Part shown: one piece after another, positions 1 through 7,345 of the stretch
How the letters are laid out: every line of letters starts with the position of its first letter
Position numbering within the stretch: position 1 is the stretch's first letter
DNA from: an uncultured Spirochaetales bacterium
GTDB taxonomy: Bacteria; Spirochaetota; Spirochaetia; Sphaerochaetales; Sphaerochaetaceae
DNA length: 38,408 nucleotides
Direction: 5' to 3'
NCBI GenBank assembly: GCA_945932505.1
Contig: CAMEQB010000004.1
Location: 1-38,408, forward strand
The notes under the pieces: model-generated
Seen by the model: only the letters and a program-made list of their open reading frames with translations
Told to the model about the DNA's origin: nothing
Databases searched by the model: none
Program-made: the position numbers and the translations under genes

Positions 1-34
1 CAATCTGGCGCTCTACCACTGAACTACTTCCACC
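1..34 (-). tRNA. tRNA-His, 5' part only (runs off the window edge)
   Basis: Read on the minus strand, this is the 5' part of a tRNA: acceptor strand GTGGAAG, positions 8-9 TA, a D arm GTTC...GAGC, then CCAGA and TTG. After the universal U33 the first anticodon base is G. An extra encoded G precedes the 7-nt acceptor strand (G-1), which is a hallmark of tRNA-His. The anticodon itself lies outside the window, so the identity is inferred from G-1, the GTGG start and G34. The 3' half is missing only because the window ends. Confidence 0.8.
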
Positions 35-78
35 ATGTTTGGTAGCAATGCGTTCGTCATTGCAATTTCAACAGTGAA

Positions 79-107
79 ACTATACGGAAAGATTACTTTA
101 GTGTCAA
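79..107 (-). promoter_or_regulatory. Promoter of the tRNA-His gene
   Basis: On the minus strand a perfect -35 TTGACA (102-107) is followed by a 17-nt spacer and -10 TATAGT (79-84). The predicted start is near position 72, about 38 nt before the mature tRNA 5' end. This is one of the best sigma-70-type promoters in the window, as expected for a stable RNA gene. Confidence 0.8.
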
Positions 108-151
108 CTACACATAAGAGTTTTTTTCTCCACTAGTTTCATTTTCTTCAA

Positions 152-2356
152 TTAATTCCCTTTTACTTTCCCATGAATCTCTTTTAGTTCATTGCCACTT
201 CTTCGTTTTTTTCCTTTAAAAGTAATAAGTGCGATTGTGTTTTTCCACTGTAAAACTCCAGGCTGGAGAGACGAGAAGAACTCATCCCGCTCTACTCCAT
301 ACTTTGAGTACGAGTTGATAAACCAAGACTCGAGAGCTTCTTTAGTTACGCTCCTCTCTTCCTTTTCATCCACATACTCTATCTCAGCTTCTTTATATTC
401 ACTCTTAACTGTCTCTTCCAGTTCTTTCTTCCCCCAGGATGTAAGAGGATTAGAGAAAGAATATATTTCTCTTTCTGCGTCTATCATCTTTTCTCTCACA
501 CTAGGTGACGAAACAAAATCGCTGAGACGAGATGAAAGGGAGGGGATAGACTCCATCAGTGCAATTGTGCCATTTTCATCAAGGAAAGAAGAAATAAGAG
601 GAAGGATGGCTTTATCTTCAGAGAGACGGGAGAGTATATTGCGGCCACTTATTACCGAGAACTTTATCCCATCTTCCAACAAAGAAAAAACATCTCTTGG
701 AGTAGATACATAGACCTGAGGTCTTAGTATCTCTTCCAAATCCAAAGCAAAATGATCTATTACATCTTTTTGGTCTTTACTCTTTACTTGGGCAATGGAG
801 GAACCTTCGGGATTCTTCTTCATCAATGGATATAACATAAGGCCATGAGAGGCATTAAGTACCATTACATTCCCGTGACGAGGGATATCAATATTCAAGT
901 AAAGCTTCTTTGTAAGCGTGAGAAGTATATTGGCCCTATTTCCTAGAGCTCTTTCAATCCACTTGTCACGCTTTCTATCATCAGGAGTGAAAGTCAGATT
1001 TTCTACAAACAAATCGTCGCCCACGGCTTCAAGCTGCGCTTCCCTTTTTTCAAAGACTTCTTCTCTTATTTTTCCTTCGTATCCCATATTTGAAGGCTTG
1101 TAGTAGACTTTACCTTGTAAAGCATTAGGAAGATACTGCTGGGCGACCCAGTGGTCTTTGTATGCGTGAGGATACATATATCCCTCTCCATGACCAAAGC
1201 CTTCGCTGTCACGGGAGGCATCCTTTAGGTGGTTTGGAACCTCGTTGTCCTTCTCTTTTTCTACATCAGAGAGGGCGTCAAAGAAAGCCAAGGTACTGTT
1301 GCTCTTAGGGCATGTCGCTAGATAAAGAGCGGCATGAGCCAGATGAAATCTCCCCTCTGGCAGTCCGATTCTATCGAAGGCTGCAGCATCGGCCTCAACT
1401 ACGACTATTGCGTTTGGATCAGCTAGCCCTATATCTTCGCATGCAGAAATAAGCATTCTCCTAAATATAAATCTAGGATCCTCTCCAGCTGCTACCATTC
1501 TTGAAAGCCAATAGAGTGCGGCGTCAGGGTCTGAACCACGAAGAGATTTGATGAATGCAGATATTACATCGAAGTGATAGTCACCTTCTTTATCATACAA
1601 GACAGCCTTCTGCTGTATAGATTCTTCTGCAGTCTCTTTTGTTATATAAATCTTGCTGCCTTTTTCAGGAGGAAAATGTTCAGGCGTTGTCTCAACGGCA
1701 AGCTCCAACGCATTAAGGAGGCTTCTTGCATCGCCACCGGAAACATTAACCAAGTGCTCCAAGGCTCCTTCCTCGAACTCAACATCAAATTTACCATATC
1801 CACGTTCTTTGTCGTTTATAGCCTGCAGTGCTATATCTCTTAAATTCTCATCTGTAAGCTTTTTTAATTGGAAGACTCTACTTCTTGAAACAAGGGCCTT
1901 GTTGACTTCAAAAAACGGGTTCTCTGTAGTAGCTCCTATTAGGATAATCGTACCATTCTCAACCCAAGGCAAAAGTGCATCCTGCTGGCTTTTATTCCAT
2001 CTATGGACTTCGTCGATGAAGAGAATAGTCCTCATCCCCCAATGGTCCCTTCTCTCCTTTGCTTCTGCTATTTCTTCTCGTAGCTCTTTTACCCCTGAAA
2101 GAACAGCATTGAGAGAAGAGAAATGACTCTTTGTAGTATTTGCTATAACCCTTGCAAGTGTGGTCTTTCCTGTCCCTGGAGGGCCATAGAATATAATGGA
2201 TGACAGCTGATCCATCTGTATGGCACGTCTTAGGAGCCTTCCCTTTCCAAGAATATGATCTTGACCTATGTATTCCTCAAGAGTCCTAGGGCGCATTCTT
2301 GCAGCCAAAGGCTCGTTTGTAACAGGAGCTGAAGAAAAAAGATTGTCACTGTCCAT
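152..2356 (-). CDS. rarA: RarA (MgsA) clamp-loader-like ATPase fused to an extra C-terminal domain
   Basis: The N-terminal ~430 residues are a replication-associated recombination AAA+ ATPase of the RarA/MgsA/WRNIP1 family, which acts at stalled forks. Visible are Walker A GPPGTGKTT (about residue 58), Walker B ILFIDEVHR (about 112), sensor-1 GATTENP and SRSRVF with the arginine finger. The RarA tetramerisation region follows (GRFHLAHAALYLATCPKS, DHWVAQQYLP). RarA normally ends near 430-450 residues; here about 300 more follow. That part has alternating beta/alpha character (VMVLNASHGLMLYPLM, FSVISGRN, GTIALMESIP) that vaguely recalls a methyltransferase-like Rossmann fold without a clear glycine-rich motif I. 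Such 'RarA/unknown domain' fusions are known from spirochaetes. ATG at 2356 is preferred to ATG 2362 because GGGAG is 8 nt away instead of 2. The upstream lipoprotein stop lies 5 nt away, suggesting coupling. Confidence 0.9.
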   Translation of the reverse strand: MDSDNLFSSAPVTNEPLAARMRPRTLEEYIGQDHILGKGRLLRRAIQMDQLSSIIFYGPPGTGKTTLARVIANTTKSHFSSLNAVLSGVKELREEIAEAKERRDHWGMRTILFIDEVHRWNKSQQDALLPWVENGTIILIGATTENPFFEVNKALVSRSRVFQLKKLTDENLRDIALQAINDKERGYGKFDVEFEEGALEHLVNVSGGDARSLLNALELAVETTPEHFPPEKGSKIYITKETAEESIQQKAVLYDKEGDYHFDVISAFIKSLRGSDPDAALYWLSRMVAAGEDPRFIFRRMLISACEDIGLADPNAIVVVEADAAAFDRIGLPEGRFHLAHAALYLATCPKSNSTLAFFDALSDVEKEKDNEVPNHLKDASRDSEGFGHGEGYMYPHAYKDHWVAQQYLPNALQGKVYYKPSNMGYEGKIREEVFEKREAQLEAVGDDLFVENLTFTPDDRKRDKWIERALGNRANILLTLTKKLYLNIDIPRHGNVMVLNASHGLMLYPLMKKNPEGSSIAQVKSKDQKDVIDHFALDLEEILRPQVYVSTPRDVFSLLEDGIKFSVISGRNILSRLSEDKAILPLISSFLDENGTIALMESIPSLSSRLSDFVSSPSVREKMIDAEREIYSFSNPLTSWGKKELEETVKSEYKEAEIEYVDEKEERSVTKEALESWFINSYSKYGVERDEFFSSLQPGVLQWKNTIALITFKGKKRRSGNELKEIHGKVKGN

Positions 2357-2361
2357 AATCA

Positions 2362-3051
2362 TTACTCCCAGAAGACTGAATACGGCGAATCGGAGGAAGC
2401 AGGTGTATTCTTTAGTGTTTTCTCTTCTCTTCCTAGCTGATTAAAAAACTCATCGCTGACGACTACAGAAACAATATCGAAAAGAATACTCTCCGCTTCA
2501 GGTAAATACTCGCCTTTTCCAACACTCTCTAGGGAAGCATATCCTTTTCTTATTTCTCCGAATATTTTTGACACACCTAAAAAGCTTTCTTCTAAATCAG
2601 AACTCTTATCTTGAAGAGTACTGTAGATCACAGAAGAAAGTTCACCTCCGACTTTAGATCTCAAGGCATTTGTAAGGCTTGTGTCCCCTTTGATGTAATC
2701 CAATGGCTCCTTTGCCAGTTCCAAAGCGCTTTCCTTGATAACAGGCATATAGTTCTTTACTGCTTCCACGGCAGCATCTGCAACATCGGAAAGGTACTTA
2801 TTCTCCAAGTCATCAAAGGAAGGTACATATTCTTCATAAATTGAGAAAGAAGAAGGAAGAGCCTCCTCCAGTATCTTGGAGTCAATTGAAAAAGAAGAAA
2901 GAGAAGAAAACATATCCAGGGATAAAAGCTCCATGGCAGCCCTCTCTCTTTCAACAGATATAATCTCTTTTTCTTCACCACTGCCTCCTGTAGCGCAGGA
3001 GGAAAGAGTCAAAAGAGAAACAGCAATGATAAGAGCCAGAAATCTCCACAT
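2362..3051 (-). CDS. Lipoprotein resembling the DUF4197 family
   Basis: A 229-residue protein begins with a hydrophobic signal peptide ending in the lipobox LSSC (Cys about 19), so it is probably lipid-anchored in the cell envelope. The mature part is mostly helical. The C-terminal part, with an internal KESALELAKEPLDYIKGD stretch and the ending EFFNQLGREEKTLKNTP...VFWE, resembles DUF4197 proteins, whose function is unknown. It lies between a sigma factor gene (43 nt upstream) and rarA (overlapping or abutting downstream). No Shine-Dalgarno precedes ATG; a -10-like hexamer sits exactly 6 nt before it. The family assignment is from remembered resemblance and is moderate. Confidence 0.75.
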   Translation of the reverse strand: MWRFLALIIAVSLLTLSSCATGGSGEEKEIISVERERAAMELLSLDMFSSLSSFSIDSKILEEALPSSFSIYEEYVPSFDDLENKYLSDVADAAVEAVKNYMPVIKESALELAKEPLDYIKGDTSLTNALRSKVGGELSSVIYSTLQDKSSDLEESFLGVSKIFGEIRKGYASLESVGKGEYLPEAESILFDIVSVVVSDEFFNQLGREEKTLKNTPASSDSPYSVFWE

Positions 3052-3057
3052 GACTCT

Positions 3058-3086
3058 AGAATACTTTCTTCTTTATTTATGGTCTA
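3058..3086 (-). promoter_or_regulatory. Candidate leaderless promoter of the DUF4197-like lipoprotein gene
   Basis: On the minus strand TAGACC (3081-3086), a 17-nt spacer and TATTCT (3058-3063) are followed by exactly 6 nt (AGAGTC) and the ATG at 3051. Transcription would start at or next to the start codon. No Shine-Dalgarno-like sequence lies between. The -35 matches the consensus at only 4 of 6 positions. Confidence 0.45.
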
Positions 3087-3094
3087 CAATCCTT

Positions 3095-3796
3095 TTACCC
3101 TGCAAGGAGGTAAGAACGAAGTTTTCTGATTCCATCCCTCTTTCTCTTAGACACTGTACCGACGCTTACTCCCAGTTCTGCGGCAACAGCCTTTAAGTTT
3201 TTCTTAGGCTGATTCATTACGCCGAAGGATGTAGCAACTGCGTACATTTCATCCCAGCTTAAGGAACTGAAGGCTCTCTCCAGAACAATCTGGGATTCAA
3301 GATTCTCATATTCCTCTTCCACCGTAGTATTGGATGGGACAGTCTCTGATAGTGTCCTTCCTTCCTCTTTGTTTGTATATGACACATCAAGAGAAAGGCA
3401 CTCTTCCCTTTTTATGGCATCCTTTATCTTTTTTTCTTTCTCTGAAGTAAGATATATATCGTCTCCATTTCTATATTTTCTTATGGACTCGATCATATGC
3501 TTGGGAATACGGATTGTCCTGAGACTATCGTTAAGAAAAGATCTGACTTCAGTATTCATGGCTCTTTCCATGTATGCATCAAAGCCAGAGTAAGAGAAGT
3601 CGAATCTCATCAATGCACTGTGGATTCCTAATCTTGCTGCGTTCTCGATATCATCTCTGTACTCCGATGCACCTTTGACAGAGTTGATATATTTACTGGC
3701 AACCTTTTTTACTTTCGGCTCCATCATCACGATAAACTCATTTTCCTTTCTTTTATCACACTTTGCCTCTTTTGCCATTTCATAGACTGTAGCCAT
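3095..3796 (-). CDS. Sigma-70-family RNA polymerase sigma factor
   Basis: This is a 233-residue sigma-70-type factor without region 1. Region 2 is recognisable from IENAARLGIHSALMRFDFSY through the helix ending SLRTIRIPKHMIESIRK, which corresponds to the region 2.4/3.0 'RTIRiPvHm' motif of primary-like factors. Region 4 is LSWDEMYAVATSFGV followed by the HTH KAVAAELGVSVGTVSKRKRD. It would direct RNA polymerase to a specific promoter set that cannot be named from sequence. The ATG at 3796 is chosen over upstream in-frame codons because AGGAG lies 7 nt before it; the ATG at 3802 would leave only 1 nt. It is the first gene of a minus-strand cluster with the lipoprotein and rarA, and is divergent from tig. 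A palindrome lies in its upstream region. Confidence 0.85.
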   Translation of the reverse strand: MATVYEMAKEAKCDKRKENEFIVMMEPKVKKVASKYINSVKGASEYRDDIENAARLGIHSALMRFDFSYSGFDAYMERAMNTEVRSFLNDSLRTIRIPKHMIESIRKYRNGDDIYLTSEKEKKIKDAIKREECLSLDVSYTNKEEGRTLSETVPSNTTVEEEYENLESQIVLERAFSSLSWDEMYAVATSFGVMNQPKKNLKAVAAELGVSVGTVSKRKRDGIRKLRSYLLAG

Positions 3797-3830
3797 ATTC
3801 ATTCTCCTATGGATACAGTTTTGCACACTA

Positions 3831-3853
3831 ACTAGGTCAGTTTATGTCCTAGT
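3831..3853. promoter_or_regulatory. Palindrome ACTAGG-N11-CCTAGT upstream of the sigma factor gene
   Basis: A perfect 6-bp inverted repeat with an 11-nt centre lies 35 nt upstream of the sigma factor start. It could be an operator or a small mRNA hairpin. On the minus strand a TTGAAA-16-TATTTT promoter candidate lies just upstream, so the palindrome would fall at the start of the transcript. Confidence 0.4.
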
Positions 3854-3872
3854 GAATAAAAAAATAAAGCAT

Positions 3873-3901
3873 TTGCCTTTTTTTTCAAGAACGTTTATTT
3901 T
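3873..3901 (+). promoter_or_regulatory. Candidate promoter of the tig-clpP-clpX operon
   Basis: TTGCCT (3873-3878), a 17-nt spacer and TATTTT (3896-3901) form a plausible sigma-70 promoter. The predicted start is around 3908, just before the inverted repeat in the leader. The T-tract spacer is shared with an oppositely oriented TTGAAA-16-TATTTT candidate for the sigma factor gene, so the two promoters would overlap. Confidence 0.45.
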
Positions 3902-3911
3902 TCCTTTTGTG

Positions 3912-3970
3912 GCAGCTAAAAGTGCACCTATATACAAAGGTATGGAAAAACGTATATATTTATTAGCTGC
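3912..3970 (+). repeat. Nested inverted repeats in the tig leader
   Basis: Outer arms GCAGCTAA (3912-3919) and TTAGCTGC (3963-3970) enclose inner arms TATATAC and GTATATA, with a 16-nt loop. In RNA this gives one long imperfect hairpin with an asymmetric internal loop (9 versus 4 nt). If the promoter at 3873-3901 is used, it forms the extreme 5' end of the tig-clpP-clpX mRNA, about 47 nt before the ATG. Confidence 0.5.
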
Positions 3971-4016
3971 TACGGCGTGTTATTTTAGAATAAAAAATCA
4001 TTAAGGGAGACCAAAG

Positions 4017-5363
4017 ATGGTAACCGAGAAGAACGTTAAGGAACTGGAAAACAGTCAGGCATCACTTACACTTACAATTGATGCTGCAACTATCGAGAAG
4101 GCATATCAGGCAAAGCTCAACAAATATGCCAAGACAATTGAAATGCCAGGCTTCAGAAAGGGCCACGTACCTGCATCTGTCGTTGAAAGAAAGTATGGCC
4201 AGGGAATCAGAGAAGAATCTACATTCGACTGCATGGAAGAGAACTTGAAAGAGACCATCGAAACTTTGGAAGAGAGCCAGAGACCTCTCCCTTATTCAGT
4301 TCCTGAACTTCAGGATGAAGAGACTCTTCTTCCATTCAAGAAGGATAGCGACATTACATTCACAGTAAAGTATGACATCTATCCTAAGTTCGATCTTCCT
4401 CAGTACACAGGACTTGAAGTTGAAGTCAAGAAGGCTGAAGTAACAGATGAAGATGTAGAGAAAGAGATCAAGAATCTTCAGGAACAGAATGCTATGGTCG
4501 TCAGAAAGGACGGAGCAGTGGAAGATGGAAACATTGTAAAGATCGATGTTGCCGAGCTTGACGAAAATGGAAACGAAATCGAAGATTCCAAGACTTCTGA
4601 CTTTACTTTCACAGTAGGCAGTGGCTACAACCGCTACAAGATCGATTCCGACATCATCGGTATGGCTGCAGGAGAAGAGAAGACTTTCGACAAGACATAT
4701 GGCGAAGATGAGACAAATGAAACTCTTAAGGGCAAGACTCTCAAGCTTCACGTCAAAGTCAACGAAGTCAAGTACCGCGACATTCCTGAATTGGATGACG
4801 ACTTTGCACAGGACGTCAAGGAAGAGTATAAGACAGTTGCCGACTTGAAGGCCGGAATCAGAGCTGACTTCGAGAAGAGACTTGAAGAAGCTCAGAAGAA
4901 CATAAAGGCTGACGCTATCATCAACGCTGTTGCAAAGAATGCTGTCATCTCTATCCCAAAGAGCATGATCGATTATGAAGCTGAGAATCAGTGGCAGAGA
5001 CTTGTACAACAGATGGGTGGTTCCGAGGAACAGCTCGTTTCCTTCCTCCAGATTCAGGGAAGTGGAAAAGAAACACTTATGGAAAACTGGAAGGAGCCTA
5101 TTATTGAAGACTTGAAGAAGCAGATGATTCTTGATGCAATCAGAAAGAAGGAAGACTTCAAGGTCGACGAAGAAGCTTACGAAGCAAAGTGCAAAGAAGA
5201 AATCAAGGATTCATATACAGATGAGCAGAAGGATTATTTGAAGTCAGCAATCAAAGATGAAATGCAGTATGCTGAAACAGTCCCATTCCTTCTTGCAAAC
5301 AACACATTTAAGGATGGCGAGACTTTAAGTTTCGAAGCATTCATGAACCCTTCAGAGGAGTAA
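4017..5363 (+). CDS. tig: Trigger factor, ribosome-associated chaperone
   Basis: Trigger factor binds at the ribosome exit tunnel and folds nascent chains. The 448 residues match the family length. The N-terminal ribosome-binding domain has the signature stretch MPGFRKGHVPASVVERKYG (about residues 43-61), close to the conserved GFRxGKxP motif. A middle FKBP-type prolyl isomerase domain spans about 150-240 (VEDGNIVKIDVAELDENG ... TVGSG). A long helical C-terminal arm region follows. ATG 4017 has GGGAG 8 nt upstream. It leads the tig-clpP-clpX operon; clpP starts 3 nt after its stop. This order is common in bacteria. Confidence 0.98.
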   Translation: MVTEKNVKELENSQASLTLTIDAATIEKAYQAKLNKYAKTIEMPGFRKGHVPASVVERKYGQGIREESTFDCMEENLKETIETLEESQRPLPYSVPELQDEETLLPFKKDSDITFTVKYDIYPKFDLPQYTGLEVEVKKAEVTDEDVEKEIKNLQEQNAMVVRKDGAVEDGNIVKIDVAELDENGNEIEDSKTSDFTFTVGSGYNRYKIDSDIIGMAAGEEKTFDKTYGEDETNETLKGKTLKLHVKVNEVKYRDIPELDDDFAQDVKEEYKTVADLKAGIRADFEKRLEEAQKNIKADAIINAVAKNAVISIPKSMIDYEAENQWQRLVQQMGGSEEQLVSFLQIQGSGKETLMENWKEPIIEDLKKQMILDAIRKKEDFKVDEEAYEAKCKEEIKDSYTDEQKDYLKSAIKDEMQYAETVPFLLANNTFKDGETLSFEAFMNPSEE

Positions 5364-5366
5364 GAT

Positions 5367-5972
5367 TTGTCTAATCCTAAAATGAATACATATGTCCCCT
5401 ATGTTCTGGAGCAATCCGGAACCGGGGAACGTACTTACGACATCTTTTCCCGTCTCTTAAAAGACAGGATTATCTTTGTAGATGGAGAGATAAACGACGC
5501 CATGGCTGATCTGGTTGTGGCTCAGCTTATTTTCCTTGAGAGTGAAAATCCTAAAAAGGAAGTAAACCTCTATATAAACTCTCCTGGCGGCAGCGTAACA
5601 GCTGGTCTTGCAATCTACGACACAATGCAGTATATATCCTGCCCAGTCTCCACAATTTGCATAGGGCAGGCATGTTCAATGGCCGCATTGATTCTCGCTG
5701 GAGGTGAGAAAGGATCCAGATTTGTCCTCCCCTACTCCAGAGTCATGATTCACCAGCCTTCCGGCGGAGCTGAGGGACAATCTTCCGATATTCTCGTTAC
5801 AAACAAAGAAATGCAGAGAATAAAGAAGATAACCACTTCAATCCTTGCCCATCACACAGATAAGAGTGTCGAGGAAGTGACCAAAGATATAGAAAGAGAC
5901 TTTTTCATGGATGCAGATGAAGCTGTAGCCTATGGAATTGCTGATAAGGTAATGAGAAGAAAAGATGGCTAG
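5367..5972 (+). CDS. clpP: ATP-dependent Clp protease proteolytic subunit ClpP
   Basis: ClpP forms the tetradecameric serine protease chamber that degrades proteins unfolded by ClpX. The catalytic triad is visible: Ser in GQACSMAA (about 104), His in RVMIHQPSG (about 129) and Asp in [11 protein letters not shown] (about 178). The length of 201 residues is normal. The start appears to be TTG at 5367, supported by GAGGAG 6 nt upstream at the very end of tig; the first ATG at 5382 has no such site. Its end overlaps clpX by 8 nt. Confidence 0.98.
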   Translation: MSNPKMNTYVPYVLEQSGTGERTYDIFSRLLKDRIIFVDGEINDAMADLVVAQLIFLESENPKKEVNLYINSPGGSVTAGLAIYDTMQYISCPVSTICIGQACSMAALILAGGEKGSRFVLPYSRVMIHQPSGGAEGQSSDILVTNKEMQRIKKITTSILAHHTDKSVEEVTKDIERDFFMDADEAVAYGIADKVMRRKDG

Positions 5973-7215
5973 AAACGCTAAATACTGTTCATTCTGTGGT
6001 CGCCCAAATGACGGAACAGTCAGGATGGTGAATGGTCCTGGAGTTTGTATCTGTGAAAGCTGTATCAAAACTTGCTCCGATATCCTCAAAGAGCAGGGAG
6101 CAAGTAGCGACAGCGATGAATTTCAGGATCTTGAAATCCCTACACCAGAGGAAATCAAGAAATATCTTGACCAATATGTCATCGGGCAGGATGCAGCAAA
6201 GAGAGTCCTCTCTGTCGCTGTATATAACCACTACAAAAGAATTAAGTATCAAGATAAAATCAAAGATTCCGGCGTAGAGCTTGATAAGTCCAACATTTTG
6301 ATCATAGGCCCTACAGGAACAGGCAAGACTCTTCTTGCAAGGACACTTGCAAAGAAGCTTAACGTTCCATTTGCGATTGCAGATGCTACTACTCTTACAG
6401 AGGCAGGATATGTTGGCGAAGACGTAGAGAATATTCTTCTTAAACTTATCGAAGCTGCCGACTACGATATTGCAAAGGCTGAAAAAGGTATAATCTTCAT
6501 CGACGAAATCGATAAGATTGCAAAGAAAGGTGAAAACGTCTCAATCACTAGAGATGTATCTGGAGAAGGCGTTCAGCAGGCACTCTTGAAGATCATCGAG
6601 GGAACAGTTGCTTCTGTTCCTCCTCAGGGTGGAAGAAAGCATCCTAACCAGGAGATGTTGAAGATTGACACATCAAATATTCTCTTCATCTGCGGTGGTG
6701 CCTTCGTAGGCTTGGATAAAGTAATCGAAAAGAGAACAGCTGTATCAAGTATGGGCTTCGGAGCTACTGTCAAAGATAAAAACGAGAAAGATCTTGGAGC
6801 TTTATATAAAGAGCTGCATCCAGACGACCTTGTGAAGTTCGGTCTTATTCCTGAGTTTATCGGAAGACTTCCAATCCACACAACTCTTGAGAATTTATCA
6901 CAGAGTGACCTTGTAAGAATCCTTACAGAGCCAAAGAACTCTATCATCAAGCAGTATGAGACTTCTTTTGCTTTGGATGGAATAAAGCTGAGGTTTACAG
7001 ATGATGCGGTAAACGCTATTGCTGAGAAGTCCTATGAACAGAAGACAGGAGCAAGAGGACTTAGATCAATTGTAGAGAACCTTATGCTCTCCATATCTTA
7101 CGACGTTCCTTCTATTCCTGGAGTCAAAGAGGTCGTAGTAGATAAAGACAACGTAACAATGGGTACTGTACCTAGAGTTTACGGAGAGAACAATCTCCTA
7201 TTAGATGTTAAATAA
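5965..7215 (+). CDS. clpX: ClpX, ATP-dependent unfoldase of ClpXP
   Basis: This AAA+ unfoldase recognises, unfolds and feeds substrates to ClpP. The N-terminal zinc-binding domain has two CxxC pairs (CSFCGRP and CICESC). The AAA+ module has Walker A GPTGTGKT (about residue 113), Walker [10 protein letters not shown], a pore loop in GYVGEDVE and sensor/arginine residues in EFIGRLP. The 416 residues are typical. It overlaps clpP by 8 nt and has only a purine-rich weak ribosome site, so it is probably translated by coupling. A hairpin terminator follows directly. Confidence 0.98.
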   Translation: MARNAKYCSFCGRPNDGTVRMVNGPGVCICESCIKTCSDILKEQGASSDSDEFQDLEIPTPEEIKKYLDQYVIGQDAAKRVLSVAVYNHYKRIKYQDKIKDSGVELDKSNILIIGPTGTGKTLLARTLAKKLNVPFAIADATTLTEAGYVGEDVENILLKLIEAADYDIAKAEKGIIFIDEIDKIAKKGENVSITRDVSGEGVQQALLKIIEGTVASVPPQGGRKHPNQEMLKIDTSNILFICGGAFVGLDKVIEKRTAVSSMGFGATVKDKNEKDLGALYKELHPDDLVKFGLIPEFIGRLPIHTTLENLSQSDLVRILTEPKNSIIKQYETSFALDGIKLRFTDDAVNAIAEKSYEQKTGARGLRSIVENLMLSISYDVPSIPGVKEVVVDKDNVTMGTVPRVYGENNLLLDVK

Positions 7216-7221
7216 ATGATC

Positions 7222-7248
7222 TATCCCGGGAGACCGGGATATTTCTTT
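7222..7248 (+). terminator. Terminator after clpX
   Basis: A perfect 8-bp stem TATCCCGG / CCGGGATA closes a GAGA tetraloop and is followed by TTTCTTT. It starts 6 nt after the clpX stop. Confidence 0.85.
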
Positions 7249-7276
7249 GCACCTATAAAAACATTTACGATATAAA
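7247..7276 (+). promoter_or_regulatory. Candidate promoter of the sigma-like regulator gene
   Basis: TTGCAC (7247-7252), an 18-nt spacer and TATAAA (7271-7276) predict a start near 7283. That gives a leader of about 60 nt containing the inverted repeat at 7294-7341. The -35 hexamer is the same as the one proposed for the Hc1-like gene. Confidence 0.45.
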
Positions 7277-7293
7277 TTTGTACTATAAATTAC

Positions 7294-7345
7294 AAACCTC
7301 CACTAAAGGCACTGATTTTGAATGAAGAAAGGTGGAGGTTTTTTC
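7294..7345 (+). promoter_or_regulatory. Terminator-like hairpin that masks the ribosome-binding site
   Basis: Perfect 10-nt arms AAACCTCCAC (7294-7303) and GTGGAGGTTT (7332-7341) enclose a 28-nt loop and are followed by TTTTC. The 3' arm contains the Shine-Dalgarno GGTGGAGG for the ATG at 7346. The same structure could therefore act as an intrinsic terminator/attenuator, as a ribosome-site sequestering stem, or both. Confidence 0.6.

Noticed and set aside
192-713. 173-aa plus-strand ORF opposite the RarA C-terminal domain
   Set aside because: Antisense shadow of a well-supported gene; serine/phenylalanine-rich composition typical of reverse-strand reading.
3911-3926. Possible sigma-54 promoter (GG...GC) upstream of tig
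   Set aside because: The GG and GC are 11 nt apart rather than 10 and the flanking consensus is poor.
4296-5009. 237-aa minus-strand ORF
   Set aside because: Lies wholly inside tig, on the opposite strand, with no ribosome site and low-complexity composition; a shadow ORF.
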